Below are positions 1 to 8,400 of a stretch of DNA of 27,030 nucleotides, one piece after another. The first letter of the stretch is position 1. Every line of letters begins with the position of its first letter. Under the pieces are notes generated by a model, which worked only from the letters and a program-made list of their open reading frames with translations, was not told the DNA's origin and ran no database searches. Made by a program: the position numbers and the translations under genes. Source of the DNA: Thomasclavelia sp. (GTDB lineage Bacteria > Bacillota_I > Bacilli_A > Erysipelotrichales > Coprobacillaceae); contig JAHHSU010000012.1 in assembly GCA_020025035.1 (NCBI GenBank), positions 1-27,030 on the forward strand, in the 5' to 3' direction.

Positions 1-97
1 GATAATGCAATTTCAATTTGTTGAAATTTTACTTGAAGCACTGATTAATAAAGAGTATGATAGGTATATCAATAATAGAAAAAGAAAGGAAATAAGA

Positions 98-1051
98 ATG
101 AGTAAAGTAATTAAATTAGGACAGTATAAAGGTGTTCAAGTAGAACTAAAAAAACAACCAGTAACAGAAGAAGAAATTCAAGGGGAAATGCAACGTTTAT
201 TAGAATCACATGCAAAATATGAGGATAAAGATACACCAGTAGAAAATGGTGACATGACAATTATAGATTTTGAAGGATTTAAAGATGGAGTTGCATTTGA
301 TGGTGGAAAAGGAACTGATTATTCATTAGAAATTGGATCAGGATCTTTTATCCCTGGATTTGAAGAACAAATGATTGGTATGAAAAAGGGAGAAACAAAA
401 GATTTAGAGTTAACTTTTCCTAAAAATTATGGTGTAGCAGATTTAGCTGGTGCTAATGTAATATTTAAAGTAACTGTACACAATATTCAATCAAAAGTAA
501 AAACAGAATTAAATGATGAATTTGTTGCTTCTTTAAATGCACCAGATATTAAAACAGTAGATGATTTACATGCAAATATTAAGTCATCATTAGAAATGTA
601 TCATGAACAAAATTTCAATGGCATGAAAGAAAATGCAATTTTTGATCATATTATGAATGATTCTAAAGTAGAATTAGATGATAAAGATATTGAAGAAGCT
701 GTTAATAATCATATTTTATATATTCGAAATGATTTACAAAATCAAGGATTACAGTTAGAACAATATTTAGAAATGATGGGAACTAACATGGAAAATTTTA
801 AACAACAATTAGTTCCAAATGCATCAAAACAAGCTCAATTTGAAGCTATTATTGATGAAATTGTTAAAGTAGAAGATATCCATACACCAAATCAAGAAGT
901 TGAAGAACATATACAAAAAATTGCTTCTCATCATGGCATGTCAACTGAAGATGTATTAGAAAAAGTATCTAAAGAGTTACTTCAACGTGATTTAAATCGA
1001 TTAAAAGCTAATCAGTTAGTAATGGATAATGCTATTGTAAAAGAATTATAA
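98..1051 (+). CDS. tig: Trigger factor-like chaperone/PPIase lacking the ribosome-binding domain
   Basis: This 317-residue protein resembles bacterial trigger factor, a chaperone and peptidyl-prolyl isomerase. An FKBP-type PPIase domain spans about residues 48-128 (GDMTIIDFEGF near the start, FIPGFEEQMIGMKKGE in the middle), followed by a helical C-terminal substrate-binding region to residue 317. Trigger factors are usually about 430 residues with an N-terminal ribosome-docking domain; here only about 45 residues precede the PPIase domain and no docking signature is visible. I chose the ATG at 98 because AGAAAGGA lies just upstream. An in-frame ATG at position 5 would add 31 residues that do not look like trigger factor and has no visible ribosome binding site. 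Such short forms may act off the ribosome or be a second paralogue. A strong terminator follows. Family assignment is secure; exact role is inferred. Confidence 0.85.
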   Translation: MSKVIKLGQYKGVQVELKKQPVTEEEIQGEMQRLLESHAKYEDKDTPVENGDMTIIDFEGFKDGVAFDGGKGTDYSLEIGSGSFIPGFEEQMIGMKKGETKDLELTFPKNYGVADLAGANVIFKVTVHNIQSKVKTELNDEFVASLNAPDIKTVDDLHANIKSSLEMYHEQNFNGMKENAIFDHIMNDSKVELDDKDIEEAVNNHILYIRNDLQNQGLQLEQYLEMMGTNMENFKQQLVPNASKQAQFEAIIDEIVKVEDIHTPNQEVEEHIQKIASHHGMSTEDVLEKVSKELLQRDLNRLKANQLVMDNAIVKEL

Positions 1052-1060
1052 ACGAAATTG

Positions 1061-1091
1061 TAAAGTGATCTTTGTTGATCACTTTATTTTT
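1061..1091 (+). terminator. Intrinsic terminator after the trigger factor gene
   Basis: A perfect 10-bp stem (TAAAGTGATC at 1061-1070 with GATCACTTTA at 1077-1086), a 6-nt loop and a run of five T at 1087-1091. Confidence 0.85.
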
Positions 1092-1126
1092 AGTTTAAAA
1101 TGCTATAACTTTTAATTCGATTAGTG

Positions 1127-1132
1127 TATAAT
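1127..1132 (+). promoter_or_regulatory. Possible -10 box before the yihY-like gene
   Basis: A perfect TATAAT lies between the preceding terminator and the yihY-like start, but no convincing -35 is spaced 16-18 bp upstream. A start about 7 bp downstream would fall inside the ribosome binding site. A new promoter is expected after the terminator, but this exact placement is weak. Confidence 0.3.
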
Positions 1133-1148
1133 GGTAAAGAGGTGTAAC

Positions 1149-1904
1149 ATGAATAAAATAAAACAAATATATCAATATTATACTCTCAATATTACACAAG
1201 AAGACACTACAAGTTTGGCATATTACTTTTTATTATCATTGGTACCTTCTATTACTATCATTACAATGATGTTAAAAGTATTCCATGTTAATGTCGATTT
1301 TATCTATAATTTTATTAATCGTGTTTTTTCAGCAGATATTGCAAATATGATTGAAAAGGTTTTATATGATAATCGAGTAACCTATTTATCTATTGCTACA
1401 ATTGTAGTCAGCGTTTGGGTGTGTTCTAAAGGGGTATATAGAATGATTGGAAAAGTAAATGAATTGTATCATACCAAACCAGTCTTTTTTATCAGACTTA
1501 AATTACAATCTATATTAGATACGATTATCTTTTTACTACTTGTAGTAGGGTTAATTATACTTTCTACGTTTATCCCTTTAATCATTAAAATGTTACAATT
1601 AAATACTACTGCAAAGTTTTATAATTATGTAATAGGATTTTTATTTTGTTTTAGTGTTTTATTAGTGTTATTTTATTTAGTACCAAGTGTTAAAGTAAAA
1701 GTTAGTGAAGTATGGTTAGGTGCATTAGTTAGTACAATTATTTTTTTCTTGATAGTAATAGGAATAGGCATATATTTAAAGTTTGCAAATTTATCAAATA
1801 TTTATGGTTCGTTTGCATCGTTAGCGTTATTGTTATTAACGTGTAATCTTTTTGCAAAAGGATTGTATATTGGTTTTGTTATTAATGCACTAGGAAAAAT
1901 GTAG
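1149..1904 (+). CDS. YihY/BrkB family inner-membrane protein
   Basis: A 251-residue integral membrane protein of the YihY/BrkB family (once annotated ribonuclease BN, which is no longer accepted). Its molecular function is not established. About six hydrophobic segments are visible. Two family landmarks are recognisable: a CSKGVYRMI stretch after the second segment, and the final segment IYGSFASLALLLL ending near a conserved asparagine (INAL), matching the usual YGSLGS...ELNA ending. It is slightly shorter than the usual 270-300 residues. The ATG at 1149 is preferred over 1131 because AAAGAGGTG sits just before it and the six extra residues add nothing. It is 17 nt ahead of the TrmA-like gene and probably co-transcribed with it. 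Confidence 0.8.
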   Translation: MNKIKQIYQYYTLNITQEDTTSLAYYFLLSLVPSITIITMMLKVFHVNVDFIYNFINRVFSADIANMIEKVLYDNRVTYLSIATIVVSVWVCSKGVYRMIGKVNELYHTKPVFFIRLKLQSILDTIIFLLLVVGLIILSTFIPLIIKMLQLNTTAKFYNYVIGFLFCFSVLLVLFYLVPSVKVKVSEVWLGALVSTIIFFLIVIGIGIYLKFANLSNIYGSFASLALLLLTCNLFAKGLYIGFVINALGKM

Positions 1905-1921
1905 AATGAAAGAGGAAGAAA

Positions 1922-3256
1922 ATGAAAACAACAAAATTAGAAATTAAAAGATTAGGAATTAATGGAGAAGGAATTGGATATATCAACAAAAAAATTACAT
2001 TTGTTAGAGGAACAATTCCAAAAGAAGAAGTAGAAATTGAAATAGTCGATGAAACTGCTAATTATAAAACAGGAAAGCTTGTTAAAGTAGTAAAACCAAG
2101 TAAAAGTCGTGTAAAAGCACCATGTTTTCAAGTTGAACATTGTTTAGGTTGTCCTATAATGCATTTAAATTATGAGGAACAATTATATTTTAAAAGAGAT
2201 ATTATTCGTGATAGTTTAAGAAAGTATACTGACATAGATATAACTCGTTTTGAATTTAGAAAAACTGTTCCAGCAACAAAACTTGAGGGATATAAAAATA
2301 CAGTACATCTTCCAATTGTTTGTTTTAATCATAAAGTAACGTTTGGAATTTACCAAAGAGAATCAAAATATTTAACCGTGATGACAAATTGTTTGATGCA
2401 TCATCCACTTATTAATCAGTGTCTATGTGATTTAGAAGAGATTTTCCAAGAAACAAATGCAAAAGAATACGATGAAATTCATCGTAAAGGGTTAAGATTT
2501 ATCACAATTAGAGTATTTAATGATAAATTACAAATTGTATTTGTTACAGGAAGAGATGGATTAAATGACAAATTAGTTGAAAGAATAAGCAAGTTAGAAT
2601 ATATAGAGTCTATTTATTATACGATTAATACTAATAAAGGACAGGATTTTACCTTTGGACGTTATCATAAGATGTTTGGAAAAACCAAACAAGAGTTTAG
2701 ATTAAAATCAAATAAATTTATTATTTCACCTAAGTCAGATTATTGTTTAAATCCTGCAATGGTAGAACCAATCATAGATATTGTCAATCAATTAATTGGA
2801 GATAGAGAATTATCTATTTTAGAAGTTAATGGTGGTATTGGTTGGTTAAGTTTAAATTTACCTGACACAGTAACTGTAAAAGGGGTTGAATATCATAAAG
2901 AACATATAAATGATGCAATGGTTAATGCTAGATTTTTACGTAAAGAACAATGCAGTTATGAATTTGGAAAAGTGGATGAAATTATTCCAACATTAACTAA
3001 ACATAAAAACTTTGATATGTTTATTGTTCATGCACCAAAACTGGGAATGAGAAAATTAGTTATAGAAAGTTTAATTAAAGGAAAAGTAAAAGAATTAATT
3101 TATATCTCTTCATCTCCATCTTCTTTTGCAAAAGACGTTGCAGACTTACAAAAATACTATACACTTGATGTAGTTGTACCAATAGACCAAATGCCTAATA
3201 CACAAAATGTAGTAGTAGTTGCAAAATTAAAACAACGTGACAAAAAAAGACGTTAA
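1922..3256 (+). CDS. TrmA/RlmD-family RNA methyltransferase homologue with a degenerate active site
   Basis: A 444-residue homologue of the TrmA/RumA (RlmD) family, which makes 5-methyluridine in tRNA or rRNA using SAM. An N-terminal TRAM-like segment (1-60) is followed by the iron-sulfur cysteines C68, C74 and C77 (C-x5-C-x2-C) and C157, all kept. The catalytic part is not. The position of the nucleophilic cysteine in the SCxPxT motif is serine (S397 in ISSSPSSFAKDV). The DPPR loop reads HAPK (370-373). The catalytic glutamine of FxQVN is cysteine (C275 in YCLNP). The C-terminal HVE glutamate is valine (V431 in MPNTQNVVV). The SAM loop is also altered (EVNGGIGWLSL). The reading frame is intact, so it is not an obvious pseudogene. 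It probably binds RNA or a cluster without standard methylation. It overlaps the next gene by 20 nt. Confidence 0.85.
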   Translation: MKTTKLEIKRLGINGEGIGYINKKITFVRGTIPKEEVEIEIVDETANYKTGKLVKVVKPSKSRVKAPCFQVEHCLGCPIMHLNYEEQLYFKRDIIRDSLRKYTDIDITRFEFRKTVPATKLEGYKNTVHLPIVCFNHKVTFGIYQRESKYLTVMTNCLMHHPLINQCLCDLEEIFQETNAKEYDEIHRKGLRFITIRVFNDKLQIVFVTGRDGLNDKLVERISKLEYIESIYYTINTNKGQDFTFGRYHKMFGKTKQEFRLKSNKFIISPKSDYCLNPAMVEPIIDIVNQLIGDRELSILEVNGGIGWLSLNLPDTVTVKGVEYHKEHINDAMVNARFLRKEQCSYEFGKVDEIIPTLTKHKNFDMFIVHAPKLGMRKLVIESLIKGKVKELIYISSSPSSFAKDVADLQKYYTLDVVVPIDQMPNTQNVVVVAKLKQRDKKRR

Positions 3257-3578
3257 ATTTATTGTTGGTCTATGTGTTATTAGTATAATCGTAGTATTTG
3301 GGTACTTTCTTTATTCACTTCATAATTATCAAAATCATACCAATGTGAATGTATATTATCATAATGAATTAATTGAACATTTTGATCTTTCAAAAGATGC
3401 AACCTATAAAGTTGAAGGAGACGTTGGTAATATGACAATTGAAGTAAAAGATAATGCTTATCGTGTAATCAATGTTGATTGTCCAAATCATCAATGTGAG
3501 CAGGTAGGTTGGGTAAAAAAAGGAAGTTTAAATACAATTTTATGTGTACCAAATGACATTTATATTATTCAAGAATAA
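3237..3578 (+). CDS. Membrane-anchored NusG domain II-containing protein
   Basis: A 113-residue protein with a single N-terminal membrane segment (about residues 8-27) followed by an extracytoplasmic NusG-II-type beta domain. The hallmark stretch VDCPNHQCEQVGWVKKG and the following LCVPN place it in this family; cysteines are C82, C87 and C103. The biochemical role is unknown. In many Firmicutes such proteins are encoded beside Gx transporters, FMN-binding proteins and ApbE, which suggests a redox or flavin link; here ApbE follows and the other two are about 17 kb away. The start is a GTG inside the end of the TrmA-like gene (20-nt overlap) with no strong ribosome binding site, pointing to translational coupling. 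A terminator follows. Confidence 0.8.
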   Translation: MTKKDVKFIVGLCVISIIVVFGYFLYSLHNYQNHTNVNVYYHNELIEHFDLSKDATYKVEGDVGNMTIEVKDNAYRVINVDCPNHQCEQVGWVKKGSLNTILCVPNDIYIIQE

Positions 3579-3588
3579 AAGAATAACT

Positions 3589-3621
3589 AAATTAGTAAGA
3601 AAATTACTTACTAATTTTTTT
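3589..3621 (+). terminator. Intrinsic terminator after the NusG-II gene
   Basis: An 11-bp stem (AAATTAGTAAG at 3589-3599 with CTTACTAATTT at 3607-3617), a 7-nt loop and seven consecutive T at 3615-3621. It closes the yihY-like / TrmA-like / NusG-II unit. Confidence 0.85.
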
Positions 3622-3894
3622 ATTTCATAAAGATCTTATTCATTTAATTTTTATATTAGTTATTTATTTTGACAAATAATGGCAATGTAAGAGTATAACG
3701 TGTCTATTTGTAGAAAAAAAGCTCAATAAAAATATTATAGGATAGAAAATTTGTCGTGATTTATCTTGTAGTAAATAGAATCCATGAAGGAATATTGTAT
3801 CAATGAATAATGAGATGTATAATCATGGTATGGTTATCGGTATTGTTTTAATAAAGAATAAAAATAGTTTATCATAAAATGTAGGAGGAACTAT
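3622..3894 (+). promoter_or_regulatory. Promoter and long untranslated leader of apbE
   Basis: Together with the preceding terminator this is the only gene-free stretch over 300 bp. It holds a perfect -35 (TTGACA, 3669-3674) and a possible -10 (TATAAC, 3694-3699) with a rather long 19-bp spacer; a short TTATTT/AAATAA inverted repeat overlaps the -35. A start near 3706 would leave a leader of about 190 nt. I see no FMN riboswitch core, anti-terminator pair or convincing small gene in it. The apbE ribosome binding site GGAGG is at 3884-3888. Confidence 0.5.
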
Positions 3895-4995
3895 ATGAAA
3901 CTAATTAAACAAATATTAAGTATCGTTCTTATCTTTGGATTAACAGGATGTAAACATAAAGAAAAGGTTGAATATTTTAAAAGTAGTTTTTCTGGTCCTT
4001 TTGATACAGTAACACAGTATATTACATATGCTACTTCTAAAGAGGAATTTGATCAACAAATGGCACTAATTAAAGAAGAATTTACCCGATTAGATCATTT
4101 GTTTGATAAATTTCATTCTCATCAAGGAATAAATAATATTAAAACAATTAATGATAATGCAGGAATTCAACCTGTTAAGGTGGCAAGTGAAATTATTGAT
4201 TTAATTGAACAATCTATACAAGATTATCATCATATATCTAAGAAGGTGAATATCGCAATGGGTTCGGTATTAAATTTATGGCAAGAAAGCAAAGATAAGG
4301 TACTAGACAAAGTAGGGGTTCCTCCAACACTTGCACAATTAAAAGAAGCAAATAAATATACTCAAATAGATGATATTTTAATAGATAAAGATCAAGGAAC
4401 TGTATTTATTCAAAATGCGAATACACAAATTGATGTAGGAGCAACAGCTAAAGGATTTGCAGTAGAAATCGTTAAAGACAAATTGATTAAACAAGGGGTA
4501 AAAAGCTTTTTGTTATCTTCTGGAGGAAATGTTGCAGGTCATGGTAAAAGATTGGTGAAATCAAAAGGTAATAAATATTTAAAACGAAGTAAATTAGAAT
4601 ACTCTTTAGGAATTGAAACGCCTAATAGTGGCCATTATGGTAAAAATTATCCAGCGTATATCATTGCAACTGATTTATCTGTAGTAACAAGTGGAGACTA
4701 CCAACGATATTTTGTAGATCAAGATGGCAATAAATTCCATCATTTAATTGATCCTGATACGTTGTATCCAGCTTCGTATTTTCGATCAGTTACGATTATT
4801 ACTAAGGATTCAGGATATGCTGATTTTTTATCCTCTGCTTTATTTTTAACCCCTTATGATCAGGGGAAAACACTTATTGAATCACTTGAAGGAGTTGAAG
4901 CGATTTGGTTAATGAATGATGGAAAAGTAAATTATTCATCTGGATTAGTAGAAGGAGATAATATTTATATTGTAAATAATGGTACAATTAAATAA
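3895..4995 (+). CDS. apbE: ApbE family FAD:protein FMN transferase, lipoprotein
   Basis: A 366-residue secreted lipoprotein that transfers FMN from FAD to a threonine in target proteins. The signal peptide ends in the lipobox LTGC (C19). ApbE motifs are present: the flavin/metal stretch IDVGATAKGFA (179-189), LLSSGGN (206-212), TSGDYQRYF (265-273), HHLIDPDTLYPA (282-293, corresponding to the usual HIIDPxTGxP), and YADFLSSALF (308-317) with the metal-binding aspartate D310. Length is normal for the family. The start is supported by GGAGG six nucleotides upstream. The likely substrate is the FMN-binding lipoprotein at 20098-20469, which carries a TGAT acceptor motif. The gene has its own promoter and terminator, so it appears monocistronic. 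Confidence 0.92.
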   Translation: MKLIKQILSIVLIFGLTGCKHKEKVEYFKSSFSGPFDTVTQYITYATSKEEFDQQMALIKEEFTRLDHLFDKFHSHQGINNIKTINDNAGIQPVKVASEIIDLIEQSIQDYHHISKKVNIAMGSVLNLWQESKDKVLDKVGVPPTLAQLKEANKYTQIDDILIDKDQGTVFIQNANTQIDVGATAKGFAVEIVKDKLIKQGVKSFLLSSGGNVAGHGKRLVKSKGNKYLKRSKLEYSLGIETPNSGHYGKNYPAYIIATDLSVVTSGDYQRYFVDQDGNKFHHLIDPDTLYPASYFRSVTIITKDSGYADFLSSALFLTPYDQGKTLIESLEGVEAIWLMNDGKVNYSSGLVEGDNIYIVNNGTIK

Positions 4996-5032
4996 AAAAA
5001 TTATGTTAAAAATAAGTAAGAAGAAACACTCT

Positions 5033-5064
5033 AAAAGAAGTCTTGAATAAAGGACTTCTTTTTT
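5033..5064 (+). terminator. Intrinsic terminator after apbE
   Basis: A 10-bp stem (AAAAGAAGTC at 5033-5042 with GACTTCTTTT at 5053-5062), a 10-nt loop and a run of six T ending at 5064. Confidence 0.85.
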
Positions 5065-5097
5065 AATCAAGAACATATAATACATTGGGTGATAGAG

Positions 5098-5409
5098 ATG
5101 CTAGCAAGAAAAATTAGAAAATTACAAATATTATGTGTTATTTCACTAATACTTCAGCTTTGTTTTTACCAATGGATTCCATGTTTTCATTTTTTTGGAG
5201 TATTAGTATCGTTAATTATTATTTTAAATTCTAGAAATATAAAATGTATTGATGATCATTATAATCATTATATCATTTATTTGTTTTTATATCGTATATG
5301 TATTCATCCATATTTTGATGAATGGTATATTTTATCATTTTTATATTATATTTTGTGTGTCTATATTATTATTTTACTTTTACTTTCTTCATTTCATTGT
5401 TTGATGTAG
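5098..5409 (+). CDS. Small hydrophobic membrane protein of unknown function
   Basis: I do not recognise this 103-residue protein. It starts with a positively charged stretch (MLARKIRKLQ), which suggests a cytoplasmic N-terminus, followed by three to four hydrophobic segments at about 10-24, 31-46, 57-70 and 77-98, rich in I, L, Y and C, with charged breaks (NSRNIKCIDDH and HPYFDEW) between them. The ATG at 5098 is preferred to a GTG at 5089 because GGGTGAT, matching the GGTGAT part of the Shine-Dalgarno region, lies four bases before it. It stands alone between the apbE terminator and the dnaE promoter, with a TATAAT at 5076-5081 as a possible -10. Coding status is likely but not certain for a protein this short and A+T-rich. 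Confidence 0.55.
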   Translation: MLARKIRKLQILCVISLILQLCFYQWIPCFHFFGVLVSLIIILNSRNIKCIDDHYNHYIIYLFLYRICIHPYFDEWYILSFLYYILCVYIIILLLLSSFHCLM

Positions 5410-5418
5410 TTTACTACT

Positions 5419-5446
5419 TTGTATACTATTAAAAAGATGTTATAAT
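5419..5446 (+). promoter_or_regulatory. Sigma-A-type promoter of dnaE-polA-mutM
   Basis: TTGTAT (5419-5424) and a perfect TATAAT (5441-5446) are separated by 16 bp, just ahead of the dnaE ribosome binding site AGAGGTGGT and start codon. Confidence 0.6.
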
Positions 5447-5469
5447 AATGAGTAAGAGGTGGTGGTAAT

Positions 5470-8400
5470 ATGTTTGGTCATTTACAGGTATATAGTGGTT
5501 ATAGTTTTCAAGAAAGTACATTACTAGTAAGTGATATTGTTGCAAAAGCAAAAGCATTAAACCAACCTTGTGTGGCACTTACTGATACTAATAATTTATA
5601 TGGTGCTATTGAATTTTATACATTGTGTCAAAAAAATCATCTTAAACCAATTATTGGTATGGAAGCATCTGTGATGATGGAAGAAGAAATATATCCATTT
5701 ATTTTGTTAGCGATGAATACTAATGGGTATTTTTCATTATGTAAGATTTCTTCTTGTATTCAGATTCATGGATACATACAGTTAGAAGAATTAATAACAT
5801 ATAAAGAAAATATTATAATTTTAACCCCTGGAGATAATGGGATAATTGAAAGAAATATTGAAAAAAGTTTATTTGATTTAGCAATAAATTACCTAACATT
5901 ATTAAAAAATAAATTTGGTGATCATTTTTACGTTAATATTCATTCTCATCATATCGCAATACAAGATCGTGTAAATCAAAAAATGATAGAACTAACAAAA
6001 AAACTAAATATTCAAATGGTATGTTCTAATGAAGTACGTTATATGAATCAAAAAGACTACTTAGCTCTAGAGTTTTTACAAGCATCAAAAAAATCAGAAA
6101 CATTTCATCGCCAACATCAGTTTTTAACAGACCAAAAATATTTTAAAAGTGAAGAGGAAATGAAACAATTATTTGATGATGATATTTTAAAACAAACATC
6201 TTCTTTAATTGATCAATTAAATGTAGTAATCCCAATGCATCAGTTACACATGCCTGTTTATCCTACTCCTAGTGCGGGAAATAGTCATGAATATTTAAAA
6301 GAATTATGTATGACTGGATTAAAAAAACGTTTTAAAGGAAAGACACCTACTACTAAGTATATAACTAGACTTCAAGATGAACTTAGAGTAATTGATAAAA
6401 TGGGTTATTCAGATTATTTCTTAATTGTATGGGATTATGTAAGATATGCAAAAATCAATGGAATATTAGTAGGTCCAGGAAGAGGATCTGCAGCTGGGAG
6501 TTTAGTAGCTTATGTTTTAGGTATTACCAATTGTGATCCTATTCAATATGATTTACTTTTTGAAAGATTTTTAAATGAGGATCGTATTTCTATGCCAGAT
6601 ATTGATATTGATTTTCAAGACAATCGTAGAGAAGAGGTTGTAAATTACATCGTTGAAAAATATGGAAAAGAACATGTTGCTGGAATAGTAACGTTTTCTT
6701 CTTATGGTCCTAGAGTAGCATTAAAAGACGTAGGAAAAGTATTAAATATTCCTTTACCTCGATTAGAGCGATTATGTTCAATGGTTCCTACTTCACCAAA
6801 AAATAGAAAAAGTGTATTAGAAATGTATCAAAGTAGCGCAAGATTTCAAACGACAATTGATCGAGATAACGATTATCGTTACATGATTGAAAGTGTTTTT
6901 TTAGTTGAACGATTACCAAAAAATACTTCACAACATGCAGCTGGAATTGTATTATCACAACAAAAAATTGATAGTGTAGTTCCTGTTTGTTTAGGACCTA
7001 ATAATATGTATATTAGTCAATATTCTAAAGATTATATTGAAGATGTTGGACTAATTAAAATGGATTTACTTGGTTTAAAAAACTTGAGTGTAATTGATGA
7101 TATTTTAAAAATGATTCAAAGAAATAAAAATATAGAAGTATCTTTAAATGACATTTTGCTAAATGATACAAAAGTATATCAGATGATTGCAAATGGAGAT
7201 ACTTTTGGTGTGTTTCAGTTAGAATCTGAAGGGATGAAGGATTTACTTAGAAAAATGCGTGTGAGTTGTTTTGAGGATATTGTAGCAGCTAATGCATTAT
7301 TTAGACCTGGACCTATGAATAATATTCCAATTTTTTTAGCTAGAAAACATGGTAAAGAACCTATTGAGTATTTGCATCCTGATTTAGAACCAATTTTATC
7401 TTCTACATATGGCATTATGATTTACCAAGAACAAATTATGCAAATTGCTAAAAAGATTGCAGGATTTAGCTTAGCTAAAGCAGATATTTTGCGAAAAGCA
7501 ATTTCAAAAAAAGAAACGAAATTAATGGATTCATTAAAAGACGATTTTATTCAAGGGGCGCTTTCAAATGGTTATTCATTATCAATAATTCAGGATATCT
7601 ATGAATCAATTATGAAATTTGCAAGTTATGGGTTTAATAAATCACATTCTGTAGCATATGCATATGTTGCTTATCAAATGGCATATTTAAAAGCACATTA
7701 TCCATTAGAATTTTTTGCTTCTTTGCTTACTGGTGAGTCTAATTCAACTAGTTCAAAACTACAAGTGATGCAAGAAGGAAGAAAATATGGGGTTAGTATA
7801 TTACCTCCTTCTATTAATCAGTCGACTAATAAATTTGAGGTAGAAGGGCATCAAATTCGCTATAGTTTAACTGCGATTAAAAATATAGGAGAAGCGATTT
7901 ATCAAGAGATTGAATCTGTACGTTCTGTTCGTAAATTTGATTCAATATTTGATTTTTTTGTCCGCATTTATCATCGAAATGTTTCAGTTTTAGCAATTGA
8001 ATCATTAATCGATGCAGGAGCATTTGATGAATTTAAGTATCCTAGAAAATCAATGAAAGATAATATATCAAAACTTCAAGAATATGCACATTGTTATCAA
8101 AATAATCCTACTGATCAACCAATTTTAAGGGGAAATGAGTATTTTCATTTAGAAAAACTAGAAAAAGAAAAAGAAGTATTAGGGATTTATTTGTCCAAAC
8201 ACCCAATTACTTTATATAAGGAAAAGTATGGTGCAAATACAATTTCTATATTTGAATTTCCACGATATGTTTCTAAAAAGATTAAATCTATTTTAGTAAT
8301 ATCAAGAGTTAAAACAATCTTTGATCGTAATGGTAAACAAATGTGTTTTATTCATTTTTATGATGAAAGTGGATCAGTAGAGGCTGTAGTTTTTTCTCAA

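Noticed and set aside
5..97. In-frame upstream extension of the trigger factor gene
   Set aside because: No ribosome binding site at position 5, and the residues do not resemble the trigger factor N-terminal domain. The ATG at 98 has AGAAAGGA.
1952..2140. Minus-strand ORF of 62 codons
   Set aside because: Lies fully inside the TrmA-like gene; low-complexity F/N/S-rich product typical of an A+T-rich antisense shadow.
3664..3679. TTATTT/AAATAA inverted repeat over the apbE -35
   Set aside because: Six A-T pairs are expected often by chance at this base composition, so I do not call an operator.
3784..3877. Small ORFs (8 and 24 codons) in the apbE leader
   Set aside because: Too short and without family resemblance. 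The possible ribosome binding site is badly spaced, so they cannot be told from chance.
7215..7415. Minus-strand ORF of 66 codons
   Set aside because: Antisense to a conserved part of dnaE, with no ribosome binding site and no recognisable product.
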